Assembly: GCA_023388075.1 (NCBI GenBank)
Contig: JAEWGX010000012.1
Span: 1-62,200, forward strand
Source of the DNA: Pseudomonadota bacterium
GTDB taxonomy: Bacteria; Pseudomonadota; Gammaproteobacteria; Burkholderiales; Burkholderiaceae_E
Length of the DNA: 62,200 nucleotides
Reading direction: 5' to 3'
The notes beneath the pieces are model-generated. The model had not been told where the DNA came from. It ran no database searches and saw nothing but the letters and a program-made list of their open reading frames with translations. Below, one piece after another: positions 51,430 to 60,206 of the stretch (position 1 is its first letter; each line of letters begins with the position of its first letter). A program made the position numbers and the translations under genes.

Positions 51430-53319
51430 TCACCTCGTCCCGGTGCCGTCGTCGGGCTTGCCGGACGCGCGCAGGCGCAGCAGGTACTCGCCGGCCGGAC
51501 GAAGGTTGCCGCGCCGATCCACCAGCCCGGCGCGTGGGAAGTACCCGCGGTCGATCTCCATGAAGGTGTCCAGCATGAACTCGAGGTCCTCGAAGCGACC
51601 CGCGATGTCGCAGAGGCGGGCGACCCTGGCTCGCGCGTCGGCGTCGTCGAGCGCGCTCTCGTTCGGCCCGTCCGGCATGAGCGCCCAAGTCACCACGGCG
51701 GCCACGCCGGTCTCCCGCACGAGCGATCGCAGCGCCTCGAGCTCCGTTTCGTCGAGCGCCTCGCGCCCGATCCGGAAGCACAAGGCACCGATGACATCGG
51801 CGCCGTCGTCGGCAAGCACCCGGCGGGCCGTCGCGATCTCGGACGGCAGGAACCCCGGTGCGGTGAAGTGCTTGCCGGCGGGGGTACCCGCGTTGCCCAT
51901 CGCCGCGCTTCGCAGGTCGGCGACCGCGAGCGAGAGCCCGCTGTCGCGCAGCCAGGGGGCCACGGTCCGGGCGAGAAGTCCCGCGTTCCGTGCCGGGAGC
52001 ACGCATTCCCAGCGATGCGCCAGGCGGGCATGTCGTCGCAGCAGGGCCTGGAGCGATTCATCGGGAAGGCCCGCGGAGAAGAACGTGAACCGATGTCCCA
52101 GCGCGACCAGGTCGCCGACCCGCGCGCGCACGCGCTCGCTCGCCAGGTCCTGCACCGGGACCCGCAGGCTGCGGATTCCCATGTCCCACAGGGCCTGCAC
52201 GGGATGGTCGTTGCGGACCGTGCGCCGCGCGAACTCGTCCACCGGCGGGTTGTAGGGCAGGTCGACGAGCTCCGCCCAGGGATGCCGCAGGTATACGCCG
52301 AAGGGCGCTTCCCCCGGATCCTTCGGGTGTCCGGCCGCGACCGGATGGATCCTTCGAGCCGTGTCGCCGCCCCGTCCGGCGGAGGCATCCGCGGGCGCTT
52401 CCGTGCGCACGAGCCGCGCCACGTGCCCTTCCTCGTAGACATCGACCCAGAAGTAGCCGAGCTTGCCGGTGTCGTTGCGCCCGAACTCGTCCGGCGCGTC
52501 CACCCGGAACATCTCGCTGTAGTCCCGACGCACGAACGACGGCGAGGGAAGCATGTAGATCTCGGTGGCTCCCAACCGGTTGTAGAAGAGGTTGTGCACG
52601 TGCCCGCAGAACATCGCCTCGACACGATGCCGCGCGAGCAGGTCCAGCAGCCACTCCCGCGCGGGCATGTCGACGTTGTCGTAGTGCCCCGGCTCGTCGG
52701 GCGAGACCAGGTACGGTGGATAGTGTGTTGCGATGAAGATCCTGGTGCCGCGAGCGTCGGCCAGCGCCTGCTCGAACCAGGCGCGCTGCATCCGCTCCGC
52801 GCCGTGTCCCGAGTTGAGCAGCGGGCTGTTGAGCAGCAGCAGCGTGCAGCCGGCGAAGCGGTGCGCGAGCCAGGGCTCGCCGAAGAATCGCCGGTAGCCT
52901 GCCAGCCATTCCTCGGTCACGGTGGCTGCCGGCATCGTGTCGTTTGGCTTGTCGCCGATGTCGTGGTTGCCCGGTGTCCAGAGGAGCGGTACCTGGAGCG
53001 CCGAGTAGAGCTCCACCGCAAGCTCCATGGTCTGGTCGTGGCCCGGTGCCTGCGGCACCGGATGGACGATGTCGCCCAGGTGCAGGGCGAAGGCGGGGCG
53101 CCGGGGAGCCAGCTCCCTGACCAGGCGGCGGTTGCGCGCATTCGAACGCGGCGGCGCGGCGCCCGCCCCTTCGGGCTCGAGATGCGAATCCGCGATCACG
53201 GCGAATCCGCACAGATGCCGGCCACGGCGGCCGAGGATCGTCGGTTCGGCGGCGAGCACGGTGGCGATCGCGTCGTCGTCGCCATGAATCGAAGGCCGGT
53301 TCGGTGTCGGGTTAGCCAT
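51430..53319 (-). CDS. Metallophosphoesterase with long C-terminal domain
   Basis: 629 residues. The calcineurin-like domain (about 35-300) shows every metal motif in order: IADSHLEP, LHLGDIVHP, TPGNHDIG, ATHYPPY and FCGHVHNL. The part from about 345 to the end is extra and of alternating helix-strand type (SLRVPVQDLA, FTFFSAGLP, FMLDTFMEIDRGYFPRAGLVDRRGNLRPAG), suggesting a TIM-barrel-like domain. No signal peptide is apparent. The substrate is unknown; the combination is unusual. It is divergent from the RraA-like gene. Confidence 0.85.
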   Translation of the reverse strand: MANPTPNRPSIHGDDDAIATVLAAEPTILGRRGRHLCGFAVIADSHLEPEGAGAAPPRSNARNRRLVRELAPRRPAFALHLGDIVHPVPQAPGHDQTMELAVELYSALQVPLLWTPGNHDIGDKPNDTMPAATVTEEWLAGYRRFFGEPWLAHRFAGCTLLLLNSPLLNSGHGAERMQRAWFEQALADARGTRIFIATHYPPYLVSPDEPGHYDNVDMPAREWLLDLLARHRVEAMFCGHVHNLFYNRLGATEIYMLPSPSFVRRDYSEMFRVDAPDEFGRNDTGKLGYFWVDVYEEGHVARLVRTEAPADASAGRGGDTARRIHPVAAGHPKDPGEAPFGVYLRHPWAELVDLPYNPPVDEFARRTVRNDHPVQALWDMGIRSLRVPVQDLASERVRARVGDLVALGHRFTFFSAGLPDESLQALLRRHARLAHRWECVLPARNAGLLARTVAPWLRDSGLSLAVADLRSAAMGNAGTPAGKHFTAPGFLPSEIATARRVLADDGADVIGALCFRIGREALDETELEALRSLVRETGVAAVVTWALMPDGPNESALDDADARARVARLCDIAGRFEDLEFMLDTFMEIDRGYFPRAGLVDRRGNLRPAGEYLLRLRASGKPDDGTGTR

Positions 53320-53418
53320 CGTATAACGAGTTGTCGGCAGCAGGAGAGGGTGAGACCTTATCGCGGCGGCCCACGTGGCGCCTAGACATTCCATAATGGT
53401 GAAAGGAGAGACAGTGCC

Positions 53419-54093
53419 TTGAAGACCCCGACCAGACCGGAATCGATCGACCCGGCGCTCTGGGCCATGTGCCTGGAGGTCGACACCGCCTGCGTGAGCG
53501 ACGTGCTCAACGCCCGCGGCATCGCCAACAAGGCCCTGCGCCCCGGCATCCGGAGCGTCACCGGCGACGCCCGCGTCGTCGGCATCGCCCGTACGATGCG
53601 GTCCCGCCCGCGGGAGATGCCGCCGGACCCCGGGCGGGAGTATGGGCTGCTGTTCGAGGCGATCGACGGCCTGCAACCGGGGGGCGTCCTCGTCACGGAC
53701 GAGATGGGATGCTGCGTCTGGGGCGAGCTGTGCTGCGAGCGCGCGCTCGTCAGGGGCGCCAACGGAACGGTCATCGACGGCTACCACCGGGATACCGTCC
53801 GGGTGGCCGCGAGCGGCCTGCCGGTCTTCAGCAGGGGCGGGCATCCGAGCGACATGCTGTATCACCGCGATATCGTCGCGATCGACCAACCGGTGCATTG
53901 CGGGGGCGTGTTCGTGACGCCGGGCGACCTCATCGTCGGCGATGCCGACGGCCTCGTCGTCGTGCCAGCCGCGGTCATCCGCGAAGTCATCGAGGAGGCT
54001 GCCGCCAAGGTGGCCCAGGAGACGAGGGTCCGCGAGGCCCTGCGAGCCGGCGACACGGCGGCCCAGGCGTTCGAGAAATTCGGGGTCTTCTGA
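53419..54093 (+). CDS. RraA/HMG-aldolase family protein
   Basis: 224 residues of the RraA-like fold, which in catabolic settings contains 4-hydroxy-4-methyl-2-oxoglutarate/4-carboxy-4-hydroxy-2-oxoadipate aldolases (divalent-metal class II pyruvate aldolases). CVSDVLNARG opens, then CVWGELCCERA, GANGTVIDGYHRDT with the Arg-Asp pair used in catalysis, and GDLIVGDADGLVVVP. The start is TTG at 53419 with AAGGAG 11 bases before it. Its stop overlaps the IclR start (TGATG). An aldolase role is likelier than RNase E inhibition because of the regulator next to it. Confidence 0.85.
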   Translation: MKTPTRPESIDPALWAMCLEVDTACVSDVLNARGIANKALRPGIRSVTGDARVVGIARTMRSRPREMPPDPGREYGLLFEAIDGLQPGGVLVTDEMGCCVWGELCCERALVRGANGTVIDGYHRDTVRVAASGLPVFSRGGHPSDMLYHRDIVAIDQPVHCGGVFVTPGDLIVGDADGLVVVPAAVIREVIEEAAAKVAQETRVREALRAGDTAAQAFEKFGVF

Positions 54094-54923
54094 TGAATCG
54101 GGTGCGCCCTGCCGTCGCGGCGGCACCGCCCCGCATCCAGGCGCTCGTGCGCGCCGATGCGCTGGTCGGCGCCGTGGTCGAGCTCGCGGGCGCGGGCGCG
54201 GTCACGCTGACGGACCTCGCGGCGCACACGGGGCTCAACAAGGTGACCGCGTTCAACCTGCTGCAGACGCTGGTGGCGCTGGGCTACCTGGAGCAGGAGG
54301 CCGGCTCGCGTCGCTACCGGATCGGCCTGCGCACCCTCGAGCTGGCGGGCCATGCGAGAAGTGGTCGCGATCTCGCCCGCCTCTGCGAACCGGCGCTGCA
54401 CGGCCTGTGCCGCGACACCGGCGAGACCGTCAACCTCGCGGTGCCCTACCATGGCTACGCCATGATCGTCGACAGCGTCGAGGGCCGGCACGGCATCCGC
54501 ACCACGGCGTACGCCGGCGCCAAGTCACCCTATCATTCGACGGCCTGCGGCAAGGTGCTGCTCGCCTTCATGGCGGCCGACCTGCAGGAATCGCTGCTCA
54601 CCTCCATCCGGCTGGAGCCGAAGACGCCGGCGACGATCGTGGATCGGGGCGCCCTGCTGCTGGAGCTCGAAAGCATCCGTTCCTGCGGCTGGGCGTTCGA
54701 CTTCGAGGAGAACGAGGTCGGCGCGCATTGCGTCGCCGTGCCGATCTTCGGCGCGGACGGTCGTCCCTGCGCCGCGATCAGCGTGTCGGGCCTGAAGGAC
54801 CGCATGGACCCGACCGTGCTCGAGGCCATCGCCCGGAACGCCTCCTACACGGCCGCCACCATCAGCCGGGCGCTCGGATCCGATCGGCAGCCGCCCTCCG
54901 CCAGGCAGGCGATCGCCGCCTAG
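54093..54923 (+). CDS. IclR-family transcriptional regulator
   Basis: 276 residues. The N-terminal winged helix (about 18-80) contains VTLTDLAAHTGLNKVTAFNLLQTLVALGYL. The C-terminal IclR effector domain (about 95-265) has AVPYHGYAMIVDSVEG, SPYHSTACGKVLLAF and VAVPIFGADGRPCAAISVSG. Such regulators respond to small carboxylates or aromatics. It is translationally coupled to the RraA-like aldolase, which is its probable target, and it converges on the Bug gene. Confidence 0.93.
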   Translation: MNRVRPAVAAAPPRIQALVRADALVGAVVELAGAGAVTLTDLAAHTGLNKVTAFNLLQTLVALGYLEQEAGSRRYRIGLRTLELAGHARSGRDLARLCEPALHGLCRDTGETVNLAVPYHGYAMIVDSVEGRHGIRTTAYAGAKSPYHSTACGKVLLAFMAADLQESLLTSIRLEPKTPATIVDRGALLLELESIRSCGWAFDFEENEVGAHCVAVPIFGADGRPCAAISVSGLKDRMDPTVLEAIARNASYTAATISRALGSDRQPPSARQAIAA

Positions 54924-54952
54924 CCTCCTGACAGCCCGGGTCGTCCTTGCGG

Positions 54953-54975
54953 AGCCAGGGCTTCGCGCCCCGGCT
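54953..54975. terminator. Hairpin between convergent iclR and Bug genes
   Basis: AGCC-x-GGGC, 5-base loop, GCCC-x-GGCT: eight pairs with one mismatch in the stem. No T-tract is present. Its position between two convergent stops suggests a bidirectional terminator. Confidence 0.38.
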
Positions 54976-54976
54976 A

Positions 54977-55006
54977 CGCGCCCGCCCGGCTCCGCGCCCG
55001 CCCGGC
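54977..55006. repeat. 14-base direct repeat
   Basis: CGCGCCCGCCCGGC occurs at 54977-54990 and 54993-55006, a 16-base period, in the short gap between the two convergent genes. It may be slippage in GC-rich DNA. Confidence 0.6.
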
Positions 55007-55007
55007 G

Positions 55008-56090
55008 CTACTCCGGACGCGCGCCCGACGCGTCGATCGCGTTGCGCCAGCGGACGATCTCGTCCGAGACGAACTTGCGCAGCTCCGGGGCCGTGCCGCC
55101 GACGGGGAGGTTGCCGCCGGTCAGGATCTTCTCGCGGATCTCCGGCCTGGATACCGAGCCCGACACCGCTGCCTGGAGCTTCGCGGTCACGTCCGGCGGC
55201 AGTCCCGCCGGGCCGAAGAGGCCCACCCAGCTCGACACCTCCATGTCGGTCAGGCCTGCCTGCTCGAACGTGGGCACGTCCGGCAGGTCGGGCCACCGAT
55301 CGGGCAGCCCCACGGCCAGCGCCCTCAGCGTCCCGGCCTTCAGGTAGGGCAACGCGGACGCCACGTTGTTGAAGGACATCTGGATCCGGCCGGCGATCAG
55401 ATCGGGCATCAGGCCGTCGGCCCCCTTGTACGGCACATGGGTGAGGTCCGCGCCGGTGCGCAGGCCGAGCATGACCGCAGCCAGGTGCTGGGTGGTGCCC
55501 ACGCCGTTGGAGCCGTAGTTGACGGTCCCGGGCTTCTCCTTGGCGAGCCTGACCAGCTCGTCGAGGGTCCGGACCGGCAGCGAAGCCGGCACGAGCAGGA
55601 CGGACGGCACCATGGCGACCAGCGAGATCGGCGTGAAGTCCTTCTCCGGGTCGAACGGCGTCGCCTTGATCAGAGACTTGTTGATGGCGAGCGATGCGCT
55701 TGCCAGCAGGATGGTGTAGCCGTCGGGCGCCGAGCGTGCGGCCGCGTCCATGGCGATGTTGCCGCTCGCGCCCGCGCGGTTCTCGACGACCACCGGCTTG
55801 CCGAGCGAGGCCGTCATGTCGGCGGCCAGCAACCGGGCGACGATGTCGGCGGCGCCACCCACCGGAAAGGGGACGAGCAGCCGGATCGGGCGCGACGGCC
55901 AGGGCTCCTGTGCGAGGACGCGCCCCGGCGTCGCCGCGGTCACCGACGCGGGCAGGGCGACGAGCAGGCGCAGCACGCGCCGGCGCCCGGGTCCGGCGGC
56001 GATCGCGGCGCCCCGGGCGCGCGGATGATCCGCGGCGTGCTCGGCGCAGTCTGGGGCATGGTCGGGGTGGGGCCGGCTCGGAGTCTTCAT
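55008..56090 (-). CDS. Bug-type tripartite tricarboxylate transporter binding protein
   Basis: 360 residues. The N-terminus is long: about 35 polar, His/Asp-rich residues precede an Arg-rich, Tat-like or late signal segment (GRRRVLRLLVALPASV, ending GRVLAQ near 61), so translation could also begin later. The Bug core is standard: WPSRPIRLLVPFPVGGAADIVARL, VVVENRAGASGNIAM, SAPDGYTILLAS and HVPYKGADG. No TctAB genes are in the window. It lies 100 bases after the sulfatase stop; a GTATATAC palindrome (56162-56169) in that gap may mark a promoter or operator. Confidence 0.9.
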   Translation of the reverse strand: MKTPSRPHPDHAPDCAEHAADHPRARGAAIAAGPGRRRVLRLLVALPASVTAATPGRVLAQEPWPSRPIRLLVPFPVGGAADIVARLLAADMTASLGKPVVVENRAGASGNIAMDAAARSAPDGYTILLASASLAINKSLIKATPFDPEKDFTPISLVAMVPSVLLVPASLPVRTLDELVRLAKEKPGTVNYGSNGVGTTQHLAAVMLGLRTGADLTHVPYKGADGLMPDLIAGRIQMSFNNVASALPYLKAGTLRALAVGLPDRWPDLPDVPTFEQAGLTDMEVSSWVGLFGPAGLPPDVTAKLQAAVSGSVSRPEIREKILTGGNLPVGGTAPELRKFVSDEIVRWRNAIDASGARPE

Positions 56091-56190
56091 GGGGACGCTC
56101 CTCTGGATGACTTTCCCCCAATCTAGTGATCGTTCCGCCAGAGCGAAAGCCGTTCCAGATTGTATATACGCGCTGCAGGCGCCCCGCCCG

Positions 56191-57534
56191 TCACCAGAGC
56201 ATCCGCGAGAGATGCGCCGTGATCATCGTCTCTTCCTCGGGCAAGGGAAGCATGTCCGCGTCCCAGCGTTCCCACTGCGCGCGCAACTCGGCCAGCAGCG
56301 CGGGCTGCTCGTCCGCGAAGTCGGTGCGCTCGCGCCAGTCGTAGTCGAGGTCGTAGAGATACTCGCGGTCGTTGACGCGGAGGTACTTCCAGTTGCCGCG
56401 GCGCAGGGCGCGCTGGCCGCGCTCCTTCATCCGCCAGTAGAGGGCGCGTTCGCCCGCCGGCGCGCCGTCGGCGAGGTGCGGCAGCAGGCTCATGCCGTCG
56501 AGCGGCGTGGCCGACGGCATGGCGATGCCGGCCGCCTCGAGGCAGGTGGCGGTGAGATCCATGGAGATGGTCACCTGGTCGCTCACGCGCGGGCCGGCGA
56601 TGCGCGCCGGCCACCACGCGATCTGGGGAACGCGAAGCCCGCCCTCCAGCAGGTCCCGCTTGCGCCCGACGAAGGGCCAGATCTTGGAGTAGCGCTCGCC
56701 ACCGTTGTCGCTGGTGAAGACGACGAGCGTGTCGCGGTCTCGGCCGGTGTCGCGCAGCGCCTGGAGGACACGGCCGATGCCGTCGTCCATGATGGTGACC
56801 ATCTCCGCGTAGATGCGCGGCGAGCCGCCCTCGTGGGCACGCTTCAGGTCCTGCTCCCGTTCGCGCGATGCGGCCTCCACCGACGGCGCCGACCAGGGCC
56901 AGTGCGGGGCGGTGTAGTGCAGGCTGAGAAGGAACGGCTTGTCCGCGGGCGCTGCGCGCACGTACTCCGAGGCCCGGTCGGAGAGCAGGTCGGTCACGTA
57001 GCCGCTGCGCTCGACCTCGGTCTCGCCTTCGTAGAGGTCGTGCTCGCCGCCGTCGCCCAGGTGCGTGAAATAGCCGGTGTAGCCGCCCATGATGCCGAAG
57101 AACTCGTCATACCCGCTCTTGAGCGGGCCGAAGCGGGGCAGGGCGCCGAGGTGCCACTTGCCGACGAGGGCGGTGGCGTACCCGGCGTCGCGCAGCAGCC
57201 CCGGCAGCGTGGGATGCTCCGGGGGCAGCCCCATGTCAGGCCGGTGCCGCTGGGGATGGCGCAGCGGCTCGGTCAGGCCGAGCGTGAAGCGATACTGGTA
57301 GCGTCCGGTCATCAGCGCGACACGGGTGTTCGTGCAGAGCGGCGCGTTGGCGTACGCCTGCGTGAAGCGCACGCCCCCGGCCGCGAGGCGATCGAGGTTC
57401 GGCGTGGCGAAGTCGGTCTGGCCGAAGCAACCGAGGTCGGCATAGCCGAGATCGTCCGCGACGATCACGATGATGTCCGGTCGCCGGCTGGAGGGGGATG
57501 ACTTGTCGGTGCTGGGGTTGTCTGTCTGGGGCAT
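56191..57534 (-). CDS. Type I sulfatase-family hydrolase, cytoplasmic
   Basis: 447 residues of the alkaline-phosphatase/sulfatase fold. IIVIVADDLGYADLGCFG holds the first metal Asp pair, VGKWHLG follows, then FTSDNGGERYSK and a C-terminal WKYLRV. The formylglycine site reads LCTNTRVALMTGR: Cys67 is present, but the canonical C-x-P-x-R is C-T-N-T-R here, with Asn in place of Pro. No signal peptide is seen, so it should act in the cytoplasm. It lies 16 bases after the ABC ATPase gene and probably desulfates the imported substrate. A phosphonate-ester hydrolase role is possible. Confidence 0.86.
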   Translation of the reverse strand: MPQTDNPSTDKSSPSSRRPDIIVIVADDLGYADLGCFGQTDFATPNLDRLAAGGVRFTQAYANAPLCTNTRVALMTGRYQYRFTLGLTEPLRHPQRHRPDMGLPPEHPTLPGLLRDAGYATALVGKWHLGALPRFGPLKSGYDEFFGIMGGYTGYFTHLGDGGEHDLYEGETEVERSGYVTDLLSDRASEYVRAAPADKPFLLSLHYTAPHWPWSAPSVEAASREREQDLKRAHEGGSPRIYAEMVTIMDDGIGRVLQALRDTGRDRDTLVVFTSDNGGERYSKIWPFVGRKRDLLEGGLRVPQIAWWPARIAGPRVSDQVTISMDLTATCLEAAGIAMPSATPLDGMSLLPHLADGAPAGERALYWRMKERGQRALRRGNWKYLRVNDREYLYDLDYDWRERTDFADEQPALLAELRAQWERWDADMLPLPEEETMITAHLSRMLW

Positions 57535-57550
57535 GGGTTCGATCGATTTC

Positions 57551-59227
57551 TCAGGCGTTGACGTGGGCGGGCGCCGCCCCCGCGCCGCCCGGTTGCTGCA
57601 GCTCCGCGAGCGTCGCACGGCCGGGCGCCGCGGCGAAGAGCTCGCGCGTGTACGGATGGCTTGGCCGGCTGAAGAGCTCCGTCGCCGGTCCGGCCTCGAC
57701 GATGCGGCCCTTCTGCATGACCGCGACAGTGTCGCAGACCTGCGCCGCGACCCTCAGGTCGTGCGTGATGAACAGGATGGCCAGGTCCAGGCGTGCCTGG
57801 ATCTCGTCCAGCAGCCGCATCACCTGCGCCTGCACCGAGACGTCCAGCGCGGACACCGCTTCGTCGGCGATCAGCAGCTCCGGATCCATGGCGAGCGCGC
57901 GGGCGAGGCAGATGCGCTGGCGCTGGCCACCGGAGAACTGGTGCGGATAGCGGTCCAGCGCGTCCGGGTCCAGCCGCACCAGCCGCATGAGCTCGCGCGC
58001 GTTGTCCCAGGCCGCCTTGCGCGACATCCCGTAGTTCATCGGTCCTTCGATGATCGACAGCCCCACGGTGCGACGCGGGTTGAGCGAGCGGTAAGGGTCC
58101 TGGAACACGATCTGGACCTTGCGGCGCAGCTGCCGCAGGCGGCCCGCCGGCATGGTGGCGATGTCGTGGCCGTCGAGGACGATCCGGCCGCCGGTGGGGT
58201 CGATCAGCCGCGCCACGCAGCGCGCGACGGTGGACTTGCCGGAGCCGGATTCGCCGACGATGCCGAGCGTCTCGCCCTTGCGGATCGTGAGCGAGACGTC
58301 GTCGGCAGCCTTGAGCGAGCGGCCGCGGCCGAACAGCGACGCGCTGGTGTAGGTCTTCTCCAGCGCCGTCACGTCGAGCACCACCGGCGCCTCGCGCAGC
58401 CGGCGCAGGGAGGCCTCGGTCTCCACGGGCGGCGTCGCCGACGGCACCGAGGCGATCAGCATCGCGGTGTACTCGTGCTTCGGCGCGCGCAGGATCTCAC
58501 GCGCGGGACCCACCTCCACCAGCTCGCCCTGGCGCAGCACCGCGACGCGGTCGGCGATCTCCGCCACCACGCCGAAGTCGTGGGTGATGAAGAGCACGCC
58601 GGTGCGGCGGTCGCGCTGCAGCTCCCGGATGAGCTTCAGGATCTGCGCCTGCGTGGTGACGTCGAGCGCCGTCGTCGGCTCGTCGGCGATCAGCAGGGCG
58701 GGCTCCAGGATCAGCGCCATCGCGATCATGATCCGCTGGCGCTGTCCGCCCGAGAGCTGGTGCGGGTACGAGGCGATCATGCGGTCCGGGTCCGGCAGGC
58801 GCACCTGCTCGATCATCGCGCGGATCCGGCGGCGGCGCGCCTGCGCGTCGAGGTCGGTGTGCTCGCGCAGGACTTCGTCGATCTGCTCGCCGCAGCGCAT
58901 GACCGGATTGAGCGCGGTCATCGGCTCCTGGAAGATCATGCCCATCTGGTTGCCGCGCAACTCGCGCAGCCGGCGCATCGGGATGCCCACCAGCTCCTCG
59001 CCGGCGAGCTGGATGGAGCCGGCGGTCACCGTGAGCGCCTTGGGCAGCAGGCCCATGGTGGAGAAGGCCGAGACCGACTTCCCGGAGCCGGACTCACCCA
59101 CCAGGCAGACGATCTCGCCGGCCTGCACCGTGATCGAGAAGTCGCGGATGGCATGCGCGCGGTCGGCGTCCTCCGGCAGCGCGACCGTGAGCCCCTCGAC
59201 CCGCAATACTGCCGGGGGCGTCGTCAT
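57551..59227 (-). CDS. Dual-ATPase ABC transporter protein (GsiA-like)
   Basis: 558 residues carrying two complete peptide-type ATPase modules in one chain. The first has Walker A GESGSGKSVSA, LSGGQRQRIMIA and IADEPTTALDV; the second has GESGSGKSTVA, FSGGQRQRICLA and IADEAVSALDV (Ala in place of Pro). It replaces separate DppD and DppF subunits. Its start overlaps the permease stop by 4 bases. It partners the two permeases and the binding protein upstream. Confidence 0.94.
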   Translation of the reverse strand: MTTPPAVLRVEGLTVALPEDADRAHAIRDFSITVQAGEIVCLVGESGSGKSVSAFSTMGLLPKALTVTAGSIQLAGEELVGIPMRRLRELRGNQMGMIFQEPMTALNPVMRCGEQIDEVLREHTDLDAQARRRRIRAMIEQVRLPDPDRMIASYPHQLSGGQRQRIMIAMALILEPALLIADEPTTALDVTTQAQILKLIRELQRDRRTGVLFITHDFGVVAEIADRVAVLRQGELVEVGPAREILRAPKHEYTAMLIASVPSATPPVETEASLRRLREAPVVLDVTALEKTYTSASLFGRGRSLKAADDVSLTIRKGETLGIVGESGSGKSTVARCVARLIDPTGGRIVLDGHDIATMPAGRLRQLRRKVQIVFQDPYRSLNPRRTVGLSIIEGPMNYGMSRKAAWDNARELMRLVRLDPDALDRYPHQFSGGQRQRICLARALAMDPELLIADEAVSALDVSVQAQVMRLLDEIQARLDLAILFITHDLRVAAQVCDTVAVMQKGRIVEAGPATELFSRPSHPYTRELFAAAPGRATLAELQQPGGAGAAPAHVNA

Positions 59228-60192
59228 ACCTTCTTCGACATGCGGGGGTCGAGCGTGTCCCGCAGGCCGTCGCCCAGCATGTTCACCGCCAGCACCGTGA
59301 GCGTGAGGAACACCCCCGGAATGAGGATGTTGTGGGGCAGGAGCTGGAAGACGCCGCGGCCCTCGGCCATGATGTTGCCCCACGTCGGTGTCTCCGGCGG
59401 GATGCCGACGCCGAGGAAGCTCAGGATGGCCTCGAGCAGGATCGCCGAGCCGCAGATGTAGGTGGCCTGCACGATGAGCGGCGCGATGGTGTTGGGCAGC
59501 ACGTGGCGGTAGAGAATCTTCGGCGTGGGCGTGCCCACGGAGATCGCGGCCTCCACGTAGGGCTCCTCGCGGATGGAGAGCACGATGGATCGCACCAGGC
59601 GGACCACACGGGGGATCTCCGGTATCGCGATCGCCACCACCACGGCCGTCAGGCTCGCCCCGGAGAGCGACACCAGGGCGATCGCGAGCAGGATGGAGGG
59701 AATCGCCATCAGCCCGTCCATGAACCGCATCACCACCCCGTCGAGCCAGCGGTAGTAGCCCGAAAGCAGGCCGATCAGGAGGCCGGCGGCCACGGAGGCC
59801 ACCGCGACCATGATGCCCACCACCAGCGAGATGCGCGCACCGTAGACCACGCGACTGAAGATGTCGCGCCCGAGCGTGTCGGTGCCCATCAGCACCGTCT
59901 TCTTCACGCGCTGGCCGTCGTCGTTGCGGAAGCTGATCTCCTCGCCTGGCGCCTTGTTGCGTCCCGCCGGATTGATCGCGGTGGGGTCGTCCGAGGTGAT
60001 GAGCGGCGCGGCCACGCCCATCAGGGCGATCAGCACGATGAGCACCGCGCCGATCACGACCGATGTGTTCGCGAGCAGGCGCCGCCACACCGAGGCCGGC
60101 GCCCTGGCCGCCGGGGCGCCGGCCGTGTCCGCCGTGCCGGGGCCGAGGCCTCCGGGCAGGGCCGGTCCGTCGATCGAGGTGGCGCTCTTCAT
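59224..60192 (-). CDS. Peptide-type ABC transporter permease (DppC-like)
   Basis: 322 residues, polar N-terminal tail of about 35 residues, six membrane segments. MGTDTLGRDIFSRVVYGARISL, the EAA loop YVEAAISVGTPTPKILYRHVLPN, and LSFLGVGIPPETPTWGNIMAEG are the expected DppC motifs. An inserted loop, GRNKAPGEEISFRNDDGQRVKK, in the first periplasmic loop is longer than in the permease at 38711-39658. Confidence 0.94.
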   Translation of the reverse strand: MKSATSIDGPALPGGLGPGTADTAGAPAARAPASVWRRLLANTSVVIGAVLIVLIALMGVAAPLITSDDPTAINPAGRNKAPGEEISFRNDDGQRVKKTVLMGTDTLGRDIFSRVVYGARISLVVGIMVAVASVAAGLLIGLLSGYYRWLDGVVMRFMDGLMAIPSILLAIALVSLSGASLTAVVVAIAIPEIPRVVRLVRSIVLSIREEPYVEAAISVGTPTPKILYRHVLPNTIAPLIVQATYICGSAILLEAILSFLGVGIPPETPTWGNIMAEGRGVFQLLPHNILIPGVFLTLTVLAVNMLGDGLRDTLDPRMSKKV

Positions 60193-60206
60193 CGGTCCGG
60201 GAGGGA

